The notes under the pieces were generated by a model, which did not search any database, was not told the origin of the DNA, and saw only the letters and a program-made list of their open reading frames with translations. The translations under genes and the position numbers were made by a program. 64,000 nucleotides of DNA from positions 1-64,000 of the forward strand of contig NZ_WIOK01000005.1 in NCBI RefSeq assembly GCF_009467825.1, given 5' to 3'. This stretch comes from Cyclobacterium xiamenense (GTDB lineage Bacteria > Bacteroidota > Bacteroidia > Cytophagales > Cyclobacteriaceae). Each line of letters starts with the position of its first letter. Position 1 is the stretch's first letter. Of the stretch, positions 53,895-63,245 are shown one piece after another.

Positions 53895-53902
53895 CAAAGA
53901 TA
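53895..53902 (-). promoter_or_regulatory. Candidate -7 box TATCTTTG for the 53840 gene
   Basis: Exact TAnnTTTG on the minus strand about 54 bp before the ATG at 53840; no TTG at the usual -33 spacing. Confidence 0.35.
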
Positions 53903-53959
53903 CAACCAGGCGGTATTTCCTTTACACGGAAGGAGCAACAGGTAGCGCTACAGGTACGC

Positions 53960-54148
53960 CTAGCTCCGGTCTTTGATTGTTTTTAAGAGTCCCAGGCCCG
54001 AACTGAAGAAAACGAACCCCAATACGAATACCACCAGAAGTGTTTTCCAATCGGCTTCCCCAGGCCCCAAAAATGCGTAGGCTCCGTAAATAAGAGCACC
54101 CAACCCGATCAAGGTGAGAATGGGTCCAAAAATGCGTTTAAAGTTCAT
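53960..54148 (-). CDS. Small two-helix membrane protein
   Basis: 62 residues from the ATG at 54148. Two transmembrane helices (IFGPILTLIGLGALIYGAYAF and TLLVVFVLGFVFFSSGLGLL), with short GPGEADW between them and a basic C-terminus (KTIKDRS). Small inner-membrane proteins of this type recur in Bacteroidota; function unknown. Downstream of the DUF1080 gene on the same strand (90-bp gap). Confidence 0.65.
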   Translation of the reverse strand: MNFKRIFGPILTLIGLGALIYGAYAFLGPGEADWKTLLVVFVLGFVFFSSGLGLLKTIKDRS

Positions 54149-54238
54149 ACCGTTTTTTACCGGTAAGGAAACAAAAACACTGCCAGACTGAAAAACAAGT
54201 TCTGGATATCCGATTTTGTTTATCCTCGTCCCCGGGGA

Positions 54239-55039
54239 TTAGAAATCGGTATCCGGTTCTTCCAGCTTGAGCCGTTGGACCCAGATATTGCGGAACAGCA
54301 CTTCGTGTCCTTCGGCTTGCAGTTTGATGCCTCCTGGGCGATTGGTGATGCCTTTTCCACCATCCCTGCCTCCGTCCAGGCCGGAGTTTGCGCCGCCCCA
54401 TACCTGCTGAATGGCCACATTTTCGTGGATTTTTTTCCCGTTAAAATAAATGGTGGTCATTGCTTTTTCCGACAGTTTGCCGTTCTCATCGAAACGGGCA
54501 CTTCGGAATTGGATGTCGTAGGCATTCCATTTGCCTACCCCCCGGTAAACGCTGTAGGGAGCCGCTTTCTCGTTGATCACTGCCGCCATGCCATGATCGG
54601 TGCTGTCTCCATCGAGGATCTGTATTTCGTAGCGATTTTGCAGGTACACGCCGCTATTACCACCCGGTTCTTTGATCAGAAACTCCACATGCAGGCGAAA
54701 ATCCGTAAATTTTTGCTTCGTGACAATGTCGGCCGCACCGTATTTCCCACCGGCACCGTCGGGATCGTTGGAACTGACTGCGGTTCCTTTGTCGACCGGA
54801 TCCGGTACAATTTCCCATTTGATGGGCAGTTTGGCAGTAAGCCGGGGGCCTTCCCAATAGGTCCAGTTTTTATGTAGGGATTTTTTCTTTCCGTTGAACA
54901 GCTGTTCCGCGCCCTTAGGAGCGGCGGCGCCCACGTCCAACTGCGCCCTCGCGGGTACTTGAACCAACAGGAACAGCAGGAAGAAGGCCGATAGGCAGAA
55001 AGGAAGTAAACGAGGGAAAGAAAACGTTTTTAGAATCAT
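54239..55039 (-). CDS. DUF1080 (3-keto-disaccharide hydrolase-type) secreted protein
   Basis: 266 residues from the ATG at 55039. Sec signal peptide (LPFCLSAFFLLFLLVQVPARA). DUF1080 fold: QLFNGKKKSLHKNWTYWEG, GAADIVTKQKFTDFRLHVEF, GGNSGVYLQNRYEIQILD, KWNAYDIQFRSARFDENGK, TIYFNGKKIHENVAI, GGIKLQAEGHEVLFRNIWVQ. Closer to the standard DUF1080 pattern than the 36752 member. Follows the DUF4301 gene by 27 bp. Likely a periplasmic glycan-processing enzyme or sugar-binding protein. Confidence 0.85.
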   Translation of the reverse strand: MILKTFSFPRLLPFCLSAFFLLFLLVQVPARAQLDVGAAAPKGAEQLFNGKKKSLHKNWTYWEGPRLTAKLPIKWEIVPDPVDKGTAVSSNDPDGAGGKYGAADIVTKQKFTDFRLHVEFLIKEPGGNSGVYLQNRYEIQILDGDSTDHGMAAVINEKAAPYSVYRGVGKWNAYDIQFRSARFDENGKLSEKAMTTIYFNGKKIHENVAIQQVWGGANSGLDGGRDGGKGITNRPGGIKLQAEGHEVLFRNIWVQRLKLEEPDTDF

Positions 55040-55066
55040 AAGGAGGTTGTTGACAGGCCTAATGGA

Positions 55067-56584
55067 TTATTGATGAACCTCCCGCAGGAGGTCGTTGATG
55101 GTTTTGACGGGGTTAAAAGTAATCAGCGGTACCTCTACGAAGAGGGAGTTCCAGTGAGCCATGGATCCGTTCCACAGACCGGGAAGTTCCTGGGCTTTTA
55201 AATCCCGTCCGCTTTTGGATTTTTGGGTAATGAACCCGGTCTTTGGGTCCCGGTAGGCCATCAGGTCGAAGGGTTTGCCCCTGTAGTCTTTGATGCCACA
55301 AACCAGGTCGGTCGGGTTGAAATGCGTCGCTGCCTGAAAGATGGCTTTTTGATCCGGATCATCGAGGTCTAATTGGGCCGTTTCGGCGATCTGCAGGGAA
55401 AGCGAGCCATCCGACTCTTTCACCCAAAAGGGGCCACCTCCGGGCTCACCGGTATTTTCTACCATCCCACAAACCCGAATGGGACGGTTTAGTTTGTTGT
55501 GCAGGAAACTGCCCTGTTCGTCTAGTGTAAGCGTTTGAAATGCATCCGGGAGTTTCCCTCCGAGGGTCTGCGTAAATACCTGCCGGGCATTTTCTACGGT
55601 GGCCTCGCTGACCGCCTTATCGAGCGCTTTCAGCGCCTGAAAGGCCTCAGACTGTGCCCGGAGGAGCAAGCCGCCAATGGCTTTTTTATAGGTCGTAGTG
55701 GTCTCTTTCAGGCGATCCGGTACCACGTTGTCGATGTTTTTGATAAAGACCAGATCTGCATCGATTTCGTTTAGATTCGCCAACAGCGCCCCGTGCCCTG
55801 CGGGCCGAAAGAGCAGGTCCCCATTGTCTTCGACAAACGGCTCGTTGTCCAGGTCTACGGCAATGGTGTCGGTGGTCTTTTTTTGCTGGGAAAAATCGAC
55901 AGAAAACGTAACACCAAACCTTTTCTCCATAGCGGGTCGTACCTCGGCTACTTTTTCTTCAAATTTTTTCTGATGCTCGGGCGATACGGTAAAATGAAGC
56001 CGTACCGTTCGGTCCTTTCCTACGCCATACTGTGCGCCTTCGACAAAATGTTCTTCTACCGGCGTGCGGTTTTCGCTGCCGTACGCATGGAATTTTAATA
56101 GGCCCTTGGGCAAATTTCCGTATCCAAGGCCCTCGTCTTCCAAAAGGACGGTCAGAATACGTGCATATTCCTTTTGGTTTAGTGCAGTGGGCAAATCGTT
56201 GCCGCATTTTTGAAGTTCCCGGTTCAGGTCTTCATAAAAGGCAAAGGAGTCGATGGACGCGAAAAATTGGCGCACAAAGGCATCGTCTTCCAAGGAGTCG
56301 GTTCCCTTTTCGAGAAAGCCGAATAGGTTTTTAAACATGCGGCTGGCGGCACCACTCGCAGGAACAAATTTCACCAGTGCTTGCGTTGGGGCAGCGGATT
56401 CGTATTCATTCACCGCGGTGGTTAACTCCTCCTCCGTCAAAACCTGGATGCCGTCTCCGATTTTAGCAGCATCTTGAATTTCTAAAAATGGGAAGCCCTG
56501 TTTAAAGTTTTGTAGTTGCTCTTCTACCGTTTGCAGGGGCATTCCCAAGGCGCTAATTTGTTGCTTTTGTTCGTTGGATAACAT
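55067..56584 (-). CDS. DUF4301 family protein
   Basis: 505 residues from the ATG at 56584. Matches DUF4301 (PF14134), a Bacteroidota family thought to have a nucleotidyltransferase-like fold: LVKFVPASGAASRMFKNLF, LPKGLLKFHAYG, EHFVEGAQYG, GDLLFRPAGHGALLANLNEI, VFIKNIDNVVPD and GSMAHWNSLFVEVP. The PASGAASRMFK segment resembles the GxGxR-K loop of sugar-nucleotide transferases and the late GHGALL a metal loop. Cytoplasmic, no signal. Enzyme activity not established. First gene of a small minus-strand group with the DUF1080 gene. Confidence 0.85.
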   Translation of the reverse strand: MLSNEQKQQISALGMPLQTVEEQLQNFKQGFPFLEIQDAAKIGDGIQVLTEEELTTAVNEYESAAPTQALVKFVPASGAASRMFKNLFGFLEKGTDSLEDDAFVRQFFASIDSFAFYEDLNRELQKCGNDLPTALNQKEYARILTVLLEDEGLGYGNLPKGLLKFHAYGSENRTPVEEHFVEGAQYGVGKDRTVRLHFTVSPEHQKKFEEKVAEVRPAMEKRFGVTFSVDFSQQKKTTDTIAVDLDNEPFVEDNGDLLFRPAGHGALLANLNEIDADLVFIKNIDNVVPDRLKETTTTYKKAIGGLLLRAQSEAFQALKALDKAVSEATVENARQVFTQTLGGKLPDAFQTLTLDEQGSFLHNKLNRPIRVCGMVENTGEPGGGPFWVKESDGSLSLQIAETAQLDLDDPDQKAIFQAATHFNPTDLVCGIKDYRGKPFDLMAYRDPKTGFITQKSKSGRDLKAQELPGLWNGSMAHWNSLFVEVPLITFNPVKTINDLLREVHQ

Positions 56585-56792
56585 GAATGGATATCGGGTT
56601 AATCAGATTTTTTTGACGATCCAATATAGCAATTTCAATTGTGAAAGGCCCTATTTTTTTGGGAATTTAGCCCAATCTTACCTACCTGTGGGAAGGAATT
56701 TCTTGCACGTTGCCTATCGACAGAATTCTTTTCCTGGTTTTGGTAAACAATTTTCCGGGAAGGTGTAGTTACCAAACGAAACCTACGCTGCA

Positions 56793-56939
56793 ATGATAAA
56801 GAAAAGAGACCTGCCTCAGAAGACTTGCCCGGTTTGTGGAAGGCCGTTTGTCTGGCGAAAGAAATGGGAGAAAAACTGGGAGGAAGTCAGGTATTGTTCC
56901 GACCGATGCCGAAATCAGAAATCAAAATCCCCAGGATAA
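56793..56939 (+). CDS. DUF2256 zinc-ribbon-like microprotein
   Basis: 48 codons, ATG 56793 to TAA 56937. The whole sequence is the DUF2256 (PF10013) pattern: [34 protein letters not shown]. Two CxxC-like cysteine pairs (CPVC and CSDRC) should bind a zinc ion. Its 3' end overlaps the tail of the minus-strand DUF5723 gene by 18 bp, a convergent overlap. DUF2256 genes often sit by cryptochrome/photolyase genes; none is present here. Function unknown. Confidence 0.8.
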   Translation: MIKKRDLPQKTCPVCGRPFVWRKKWEKNWEEVRYCSDRCRNQKSKSPG

Positions 56940-58265
56940 TCCGGCATGTACATCCAGTCGACTGCTATCCGCCAGGAGTCCGGTGATAAGGGATTGGCTG
57001 CCAACAAAGAAGCCGCCGAATTGTATACCGAGTCCGCCTGCCAGGCCAGAAACCTGATGGTGCATCCAGGGTGAGTAAATCTCCAGTTTGCCTGCAATAA
57101 ACCGGGGCGTGATGACTAGCAAATCCGGGGCGCTCAATTGCCGGTTGCGGCTTTCGTCGTCGATGCGTTTTTGTCCGTAGACCGCTACCTGAAAATGGCG
57201 TACGGGACTGAATTCTACATAAGCCGCGAGTTGTTGGGGCAGGTGGATACGTGTGGCGGTTTGCTCACGGGAAACTGAAAAGAACCCGCTATTCACCAAT
57301 TGCTGCTCGATTTCTTCAACGCTTCCTGCCAGGTTGTCGATCCGAAAGGATTCACTCTGGCCAATGTCGATCTGGTAATTTCGGGTAATTTGGCTGCTAG
57401 CTGTGGTCATTGCGCCCAGGTTTTTCAGGGACATGCCCAGATTCAGGAAGCGTCTCCCATTTCGGTTTATGAGGTAATTGGCGCCCAGGTCGACTGCAAA
57501 GCCACGGGGAGAAAAACCCGACCAAAGGTCGGTGTCGAAGCCCAGTCCACCATTGCGATTGATATCCCAGCGATCGTCGTACGATAGGTTCAATATACCC
57601 CGTGCGTTGGAAAGGCGTATTTGGTCCGGTCCGGTTAGCAGGGTTGCCTGGATTTGGTCCAATCCCAGGTTGGCATAGGTGCCGGGAAAGAGCACTTTGA
57701 AATGCCCACCCAGCGATAGGGACTGGGTTTCGGTTTCCCAGATACTGGTGCCCGCCATTAGCCCAAGTTCCAGCCAGCCGACGGCATTGATACGCTGATT
57801 GTAGGGTAGGTCCAATTGCGTTTGGTTGGTTCCGCTTGCCGTCGTTTCGTTGACGATGGCGTCGCCCAGCTTGGGGTTAAAATCGATGACATCCACCTTT
57901 GCCCGGGCCTGGGAGGTAAATCCCAGGGACCACTTTTTTAACCGAATGCCTACGGATGGACCCATTACCGTAAAGTCTGTTCGCACGTTGACGGGCTCCG
58001 ATATGCGCGCAAAGATGCTTTCGAATTGGTTAAAGTCGGAGAGCATGTCTTGAAAAGACAAGACATTGTTATCCAGGGTTTCGCCCACTGCAAAAAACGA
58101 TACTTCCACTTTTTTGTGCAGGTGGTTCAGTTCGGCTGGGTTCATCATGGCATTGATCATGCCTTTGCGTTGGCTGTTTTGGATGCCTAAAAAGCTTTCC
58201 TGACCCTGGCAAATTCCTCCCAAGCCAAAAAAGAGAAGGAAAAGGTACAAACCCTGTTTCATCAA
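56922..58265 (-). CDS. DUF5723 family outer-membrane-like protein
   Basis: 447 residues from the ATG at 58265. Signal peptide ([16 protein letters not shown]). Pattern of the DUF5723 family: [55 protein letters not shown], and [16 protein letters not shown], then amphipathic strands ending in GLSWGF (terminal Phe, typical for barrels). Likely a Bacteroidota outer-membrane beta-barrel of unknown function. Its 3' end overlaps the DUF2256 gene. Confidence 0.8.
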   Translation of the reverse strand: MMKQGLYLFLLFFGLGGICQGQESFLGIQNSQRKGMINAMMNPAELNHLHKKVEVSFFAVGETLDNNVLSFQDMLSDFNQFESIFARISEPVNVRTDFTVMGPSVGIRLKKWSLGFTSQARAKVDVIDFNPKLGDAIVNETTASGTNQTQLDLPYNQRINAVGWLELGLMAGTSIWETETQSLSLGGHFKVLFPGTYANLGLDQIQATLLTGPDQIRLSNARGILNLSYDDRWDINRNGGLGFDTDLWSGFSPRGFAVDLGANYLINRNGRRFLNLGMSLKNLGAMTTASSQITRNYQIDIGQSESFRIDNLAGSVEEIEQQLVNSGFFSVSREQTATRIHLPQQLAAYVEFSPVRHFQVAVYGQKRIDDESRNRQLSAPDLLVITPRFIAGKLEIYSPWMHHQVSGLAGGLGIQFGGFFVGSQSLITGLLADSSRLDVHAGLSWGF

Positions 58266-58401
58266 TCTTCGTAATAAAAGTTAACCGCAATTGCTCAATA
58301 AATTAACACAAAAATACCTGGAATATGAATCGGAAGGTTAGATTTTTTTCAGATTTTAGTACTTTGGCGGACCAATACTATTTTACCAGAGACGAAACCT
58401 G

Positions 58402-59190
58402 ATGCGGAGTACCTGTAACCATTTTTTATTTCTTTTCCTGTTGACCTGCATGGTCCACCTGAACGCCTTTTCGCAGTCGTCAGGGAATCTATGGTTGTCC
58501 ACCGGCTTTCAGGCATTCACCAGTCGTGACGCCGGGTTTTCTTCCATGAAGTACAGCGGGCCCCGCAGTTTCAGTACGGGCGCGTTCGCGCTTCAACGCC
58601 CCCATAAGACAGAGACCTTCCAAGTTGAATTTGGCATTGGCCCGCTAAGCAACCAAATCGGCAACTCCCTAAACGCTTTGTCTGCGGGCTTTTGGAACAG
58701 TACCTTTTATCACCGGGAAAAAGACGCCGACCGGGGCCTGCATTGGGGCTGGTCCAATCAGAATTTGTTGAATCTCCGTCGGCACAATGGATTTACCAAT
58801 TACAGTCTCCGGTACGATTATTTCACCTCCATTGGACCGGCGCTTCGGTACCGGTACCCCTTTCAATGGAAAGGGCAGCAGTTTTCCTGGCAAACCCTGG
58901 CCCATTGGCAGGTAGTGGGCTTTCAGATTAAGTCCGGCTTTATCGGAGCCGACCCGGCAGGAGTCACCGAGGATGGGGAACCGTTGGATAATTTTCTCCG
59001 GGCGGTGGACCCTTTTTACGTAGGAAGGGATTGGCACCTTGGACTGGAATCCACGCTGGTTTGGACATTGCCTGCCGGTAATGACCTGGCACTGCGTTAC
59101 CGACCAGAGTTCGCTTTCTTAAAGGGAGGCCAACCGATTCATCGTGTTGGACATGCAGTCAGTCTATTAATAAATTTTCGCATATGGTAA
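58402..59190 (+). CDS. Hypothetical secreted, probably outer-membrane beta-barrel protein
   Basis: 262 residues from ATG 58402. Signal peptide (FLFLFLLTCMVHLNAFS). Mature part is all beta-like and aromatic: LWLSTGFQAFTSRDAG, FQVEFGIGPLSNQIG, SLRYDYFTSIGPALRYRYPF, WQTLAHWQVVGFQIK, HLGLESTLVWTLPAGNDLAL. Ends with alternating hydrophobic residues and an aromatic (LLINFRIW), as for a barrel. No family recognised. Its stop overlaps the start of the S41 protease gene by 7 bp, so the two are translationally coupled and likely work together. Confidence 0.7.
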   Translation: MRSTCNHFLFLFLLTCMVHLNAFSQSSGNLWLSTGFQAFTSRDAGFSSMKYSGPRSFSTGAFALQRPHKTETFQVEFGIGPLSNQIGNSLNALSAGFWNSTFYHREKDADRGLHWGWSNQNLLNLRRHNGFTNYSLRYDYFTSIGPALRYRYPFQWKGQQFSWQTLAHWQVVGFQIKSGFIGADPAGVTEDGEPLDNFLRAVDPFYVGRDWHLGLESTLVWTLPAGNDLALRYRPEFAFLKGGQPIHRVGHAVSLLINFRIW

Positions 59191-60188
59191 GACCTGCATC
59201 GTATAGTTGGATCCTTGTGGTTTTTTTGTTTTCCTGCGACCAATGGCTGCTGCCACCCGACCCCGCGTCGGACCCAACGGCTGTATTCGATACCTTATGG
59301 GAAGACGTAAACCATAGGTATTCGTTTTTTACCCACAAAGACATTGACTGGAAACAGGTACGCGCGGATTACCGGCCCAGGGTAAACGATCAGATGGGCC
59401 AACTGGAGCTGTATGACCTGTTGGCCGAAATGCTTTTTGAACTGCGGGACGGGCACGTAAATCTAAGTACGGGATTTAACCGCAGCCGAAACTGGGATTG
59501 GTATCGGGATTTCCCCGTTAATTACGACGAAAACCTGATCGAGCAGGAATACCTGGGAGGAGATTATTGGATCAGCGGGCCATTGCAGCATCAGGTGGTG
59601 GACGAGGTGTTGTATGTCAATTACCGATCCTTCGGGCAACGGATTTCCGAAGCCAATCTGCAGGTGGTCGTCGAGCGGGCAAAACGAAGCAGGGGGGTAA
59701 TCATCGATGTGCGGAATAACGGCGGGGGCAATCTGAGCAATGCGGAGTTACTGGCTTCTGCCTTCGCGGCAGAAGAGATTGAGTATGCAAAGCAACGGAT
59801 CAAATCGGGCCCGGGGCCGGATGAATTTGGCCCTTGGGAACCGATGACAATTCGTCCCTGGGAGGAAGGAACGTATACCGGCCGCGTGATCGTCCTTACC
59901 AATCGCCGGTCCTACAGCGCGACCACTTTTTTTGCCCAGATGATGAAGGCCCTCCCCAACGTGTCCCTCGTAGGAGACCAAACGGGTGGAGGCGGAGGGA
60001 CCCCGGTATTTGGTGAGTTACCCAACGGGTGGACCTACCGCTTTTCGGCAACGCAGACCATCGACCCGGACGAACGGCAATTGGAAGATGGTGTGGTGCC
60101 TGACCTACGGTTGGACCTGAACCCGGCAGCGGTAGGCAGGGGAGAAGACAACCTGATCGAAACAGCCATTTTTCTGCTGCGTAGGTAA
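59184..60188 (+). CDS. S41-family (C-terminal processing type) peptidase lipoprotein
   Basis: 334 residues from ATG 59184. Lipoprotein signal with Cys18 (VVFLFSC). S41 features: LRDGHVNL, RGVIIDVRNNGGGN, and the nucleophile Ser245 in NRRSYSATTFF, followed by GDQTGGGGGTP. The PDZ domain of typical CtpA seems reduced or absent, as in many S41 lipoproteins of Bacteroidota. The general-base lysine is not identifiable with confidence. Periplasmic serine peptidase; start lies inside the preceding gene (ATGGTAA overlap). Confidence 0.85.
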   Translation: MVRPASYSWILVVFLFSCDQWLLPPDPASDPTAVFDTLWEDVNHRYSFFTHKDIDWKQVRADYRPRVNDQMGQLELYDLLAEMLFELRDGHVNLSTGFNRSRNWDWYRDFPVNYDENLIEQEYLGGDYWISGPLQHQVVDEVLYVNYRSFGQRISEANLQVVVERAKRSRGVIIDVRNNGGGNLSNAELLASAFAAEEIEYAKQRIKSGPGPDEFGPWEPMTIRPWEEGTYTGRVIVLTNRRSYSATTFFAQMMKALPNVSLVGDQTGGGGGTPVFGELPNGWTYRFSATQTIDPDERQLEDGVVPDLRLDLNPAAVGRGEDNLIETAIFLLRR

Positions 60189-60204
60189 ACGTGCGTTTGC
60201 CTTT

Positions 60205-63200
60205 TTAAGGGTACGAGGATCCTTTAAGAAAGGACAGCAGGTTAGCAAGGTCTTGCCGAGTCATGGTTTGTTCCAGTCCGTCGGGCATCAGGGAAGTGCC
60301 CGGGTTTTCCATGCGTTCAATTCGGGAACGGAGCAGGGTTTCTTCGGTTCCGAAAGAAGTTTTTAACCGGATGGAATGGGCCGACTCGGAGAGAATGCGG
60401 CCGCTTAGCTGCCGCCCATCGGTGGTCTGCACGGTGGTGGTCTGGTATTCCGGCAAAATTTCGTAATTCGGTACCAGTGTATGCAACAGAATGGCCGAAG
60501 CCGGTTGATTGCCAATACCGGTCAAATCGGGTCCGACTTCGGCTCCCTCCCCCGAATGCCTGTGACAGACGGCGCATTGCTTGCGAAAAACGGCTTTGCC
60601 CGCAGCGAAATCGCCTTCCAGGGTCAACACTTCTTTGTATCGGTTGAATACCTCCATTCTGCCGCCTTCCTCCAGGAAATCAAAAAGGGAATCGGCAGCC
60701 GATTGTACCCGCGGGTTAGCCGATTTCATGAGCGCCTGCCGGGTGGTTGACGGAATGTCGGCGGCTGGAATGGCGCCCGTTTTCAGCGCGTGTATCAATT
60801 CCTCCAGGAGTACCGGCTGGGATAGGAGGCGATTGATCACGGCGGCCTTTATCTGGGGGGTAAACGTTTTCCATTGCTGGGCCTCGGTGAGCAATTTGCC
60901 GGCCCTGGAATGATTTTGGCGGGCCAGCGCAGTCACAGCTTCCAGCTGAACGGCATTGGATTGATCGGGAGTCAGCAAACTACCCAGCAGGTTCTCGGTC
61001 TGACCGGGAGGAAAATACCCCAGCGTGCGTACGGCCCGAATGCGGTCGTCTTCCGCAGTGGAGGCTGCGTTTAGAAGCGTTGTCAATTCGGCTCTCCATG
61101 CTTTTAGCTGATTTTCGGTAAGCCCCAATTGATCCAGATGGAGGAATTGCCCGTCTTTTTCTGCCAGGCCCTGGCAAAGACCGGCAAGTAGGGCGGCTTC
61201 CGCGAGAGTGGTCTCTTCTGCCCGTATCGAAAGAATCAGGTTTTTGGACGTTTCAAAGGAATGGCTTGCCGCCAGAAGTTTCCCCAAATCGGAAAAAAGC
61301 TCCCGCATCCCGGCCGAAGCGGGTTCATTACTCCTTTCCCTCAGCAATTGCAGAAATCCCAGGGTTTGGTTGTTTAGACCAGCCAGAACGGCCGTTCGCA
61401 GCCAGGAATCAGCGGCATCCTGATAGGCAATGTGTGCCAGAGGAGCTACTTTACCCTCCCCGGACTGCTCCCCCAGAACCAAGGCCGCCGCAAACCGGAC
61501 TCGGGGCTCGGGATCTTCGGATCGCTCAAAAATTTGGGCTTCCACCTGTGGTATCAGGTTTTTGGAGCGGGCTGCCAGCCATAGGCCCTGTTCCCGTACA
61601 CCCGGATGGGGATCCTGCAGGGCGGCGCGGAGAAGCTCCGGGCTCATGCCGGCTGTATGGTGAACCAGCCAAAGTGCCCGCACCCGGGTTTCCGGTAGCG
61701 TCGCCTCCCTCACCAGGGAGCGGAGTGCGGCCAGGCTTTCGGCTGGTTTGGCTTCCAGCAATAAGCGAAAGGCGGTTTCTCTGGACCAGGCATCCCCGTC
61801 GGATAGGGCCTTCAGGGTTTCCGAGAGGCTGACCGGATCTTTTTTTGGAAAGACGAAGGAGTTCACCGGCATTTCGGGTCCTTTGGCGCGTATGCGGTAA
61901 ATTCTCCCCTGATTTTTACCGCTGCTAAAGTCCAATGCCGGGCGGGTTTCTTCGGGTACGTAGGCGGGGTGATCGATGGTTTTTCGGTACATGTCTGCCA
62001 GGTATAGGGCGCCGTTTGGCCCGTGGCCCAGAAATACCGGATTAAACCAGGTGTCGGATGAGGCTAAAAACTCCCATCCTTCGTGTACCCGTTGCGATAC
62101 AAACGTGGCACCTTTTTTTTCCAAGCGTTGCCGCTGTACCAGGTTTTGCGCCGGCTCGCATATAAAGGCATTTCCCACATGAGCTTCGGATAATCCTGGG
62201 CCCTGAAAAATTAAGGTACCACAGGCCGAGGTAAAGGTGCCCTGGTGGGAGCGGCCCATCAGCCGGGGGATGTAGTCCGCCGTGGTTACGGATTTGCTGA
62301 TCGGAAAAACGAGCGCTTCTGATTCGACCGGCGAAACATTTTGAACGGTGTTGGAAAATGGGAGATGAGGATTTCGTTCCAGGTGCCGGGGTTCCAGTAC
62401 CAGGTGCTGCAGGGGGTGCCGGTTGCTGCTGCCGAACCTTCGACCGAAGGCATCAAAGGCCAAACCAAACTGACTGCGGCCCGCGGTACGCTCAAATTCC
62501 AAGGTTTCCGGGTGAAAGCGGCTATCGGAGGCGGTGAATTCCACAGGTTCTTTGTCTGGACGGGAAGGCGCGTGCACCTTTCCACCGGTCAGCCCGGAGG
62601 TAAGGTAGACCCATCCATCCAGACCCAGTACGGGATGGCTGACCCGTATCTGGGCGGTTTTGCTGTCGTCAAATCCCGTAAGGACGATTTCCCGGATATC
62701 GGCCTTGCCGTTTCCACTGGTATCTTTGAAATAATACAGGTGTGGTGCACAGGTAACAAATACCCCGCCTTTCCAGGGCAAAATGCCGTTGGGATAGCTA
62801 AGGCCCGTTACGAAATCGGTTCGGTAATCAAATTTTCCATCCCCATCCCGGTCTTCCAGCCGCGCTATTGTCCCCTCCATTTCGCGGGCAGTCCCGTCAA
62901 CCGGATCGGGATAGCCGGTATTTTCAGCGACATACAACACCCCGGTTTCATCAAAAGCAAAGGCTGCCGGGTCCGCCACGAGCGGCTCCGCTGCCAGTAA
63001 TTCAATTTGCAATCCGGGCTCCAGCTGGAAGGCTGCCAAGGCCGCTTTTAGCGGAAGCGAGTCCTGGTAGCTATAGAGGTAGGAATTGACCGGGCTTTCT
63101 TGCCGTTCAAACAAGGGGCCGATGTCTGCGGTATCGGTTTTTTCGCTACAGGCAGTAGAAAGCAACAGCAGGAAAACAAGGAAATAGGCGTAAGGCATAC

Positions 63201-63216
63201 GGAAACGAAAGCTCAT
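60205..63216 (-). CDS. PVC-type heme-binding propeller/HEAT/cytochrome c lipoprotein, paralogue 2
   Basis: 1003 residues from the ATG at 63216; a GTG at 63249, overlapping the upstream stop as GTGA, is an alternative but would put 11 odd residues before the signal. Lipobox LLLLSTAC, Cys23. Propeller (LEPGLQIELLAAEPLVADPA, FDETGVLYVAENTGYPDP, GHGPNGALYLADMYRKTI), HEAT-like middle, and C-terminal cytochrome c with Cys881-Ala-Val-Cys884-His885 and a TTDGRQLSGRILSE end. Same architecture as the 53840-50754 protein but clearly diverged. Downstream of and close to the ceramidase-like gene. Convergent with the S41 gene (17 bp apart). Confidence 0.88.
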   Translation of the reverse strand: MSFRFRMPYAYFLVFLLLLSTACSEKTDTADIGPLFERQESPVNSYLYSYQDSLPLKAALAAFQLEPGLQIELLAAEPLVADPAAFAFDETGVLYVAENTGYPDPVDGTAREMEGTIARLEDRDGDGKFDYRTDFVTGLSYPNGILPWKGGVFVTCAPHLYYFKDTSGNGKADIREIVLTGFDDSKTAQIRVSHPVLGLDGWVYLTSGLTGGKVHAPSRPDKEPVEFTASDSRFHPETLEFERTAGRSQFGLAFDAFGRRFGSSNRHPLQHLVLEPRHLERNPHLPFSNTVQNVSPVESEALVFPISKSVTTADYIPRLMGRSHQGTFTSACGTLIFQGPGLSEAHVGNAFICEPAQNLVQRQRLEKKGATFVSQRVHEGWEFLASSDTWFNPVFLGHGPNGALYLADMYRKTIDHPAYVPEETRPALDFSSGKNQGRIYRIRAKGPEMPVNSFVFPKKDPVSLSETLKALSDGDAWSRETAFRLLLEAKPAESLAALRSLVREATLPETRVRALWLVHHTAGMSPELLRAALQDPHPGVREQGLWLAARSKNLIPQVEAQIFERSEDPEPRVRFAAALVLGEQSGEGKVAPLAHIAYQDAADSWLRTAVLAGLNNQTLGFLQLLRERSNEPASAGMRELFSDLGKLLAASHSFETSKNLILSIRAEETTLAEAALLAGLCQGLAEKDGQFLHLDQLGLTENQLKAWRAELTTLLNAASTAEDDRIRAVRTLGYFPPGQTENLLGSLLTPDQSNAVQLEAVTALARQNHSRAGKLLTEAQQWKTFTPQIKAAVINRLLSQPVLLEELIHALKTGAIPAADIPSTTRQALMKSANPRVQSAADSLFDFLEEGGRMEVFNRYKEVLTLEGDFAAGKAVFRKQCAVCHRHSGEGAEVGPDLTGIGNQPASAILLHTLVPNYEILPEYQTTTVQTTDGRQLSGRILSESAHSIRLKTSFGTEETLLRSRIERMENPGTSLMPDGLEQTMTRQDLANLLSFLKGSSYP

Positions 63217-63245
63217 GGCATAGACGGAAATGGTGCAGAAATGGA

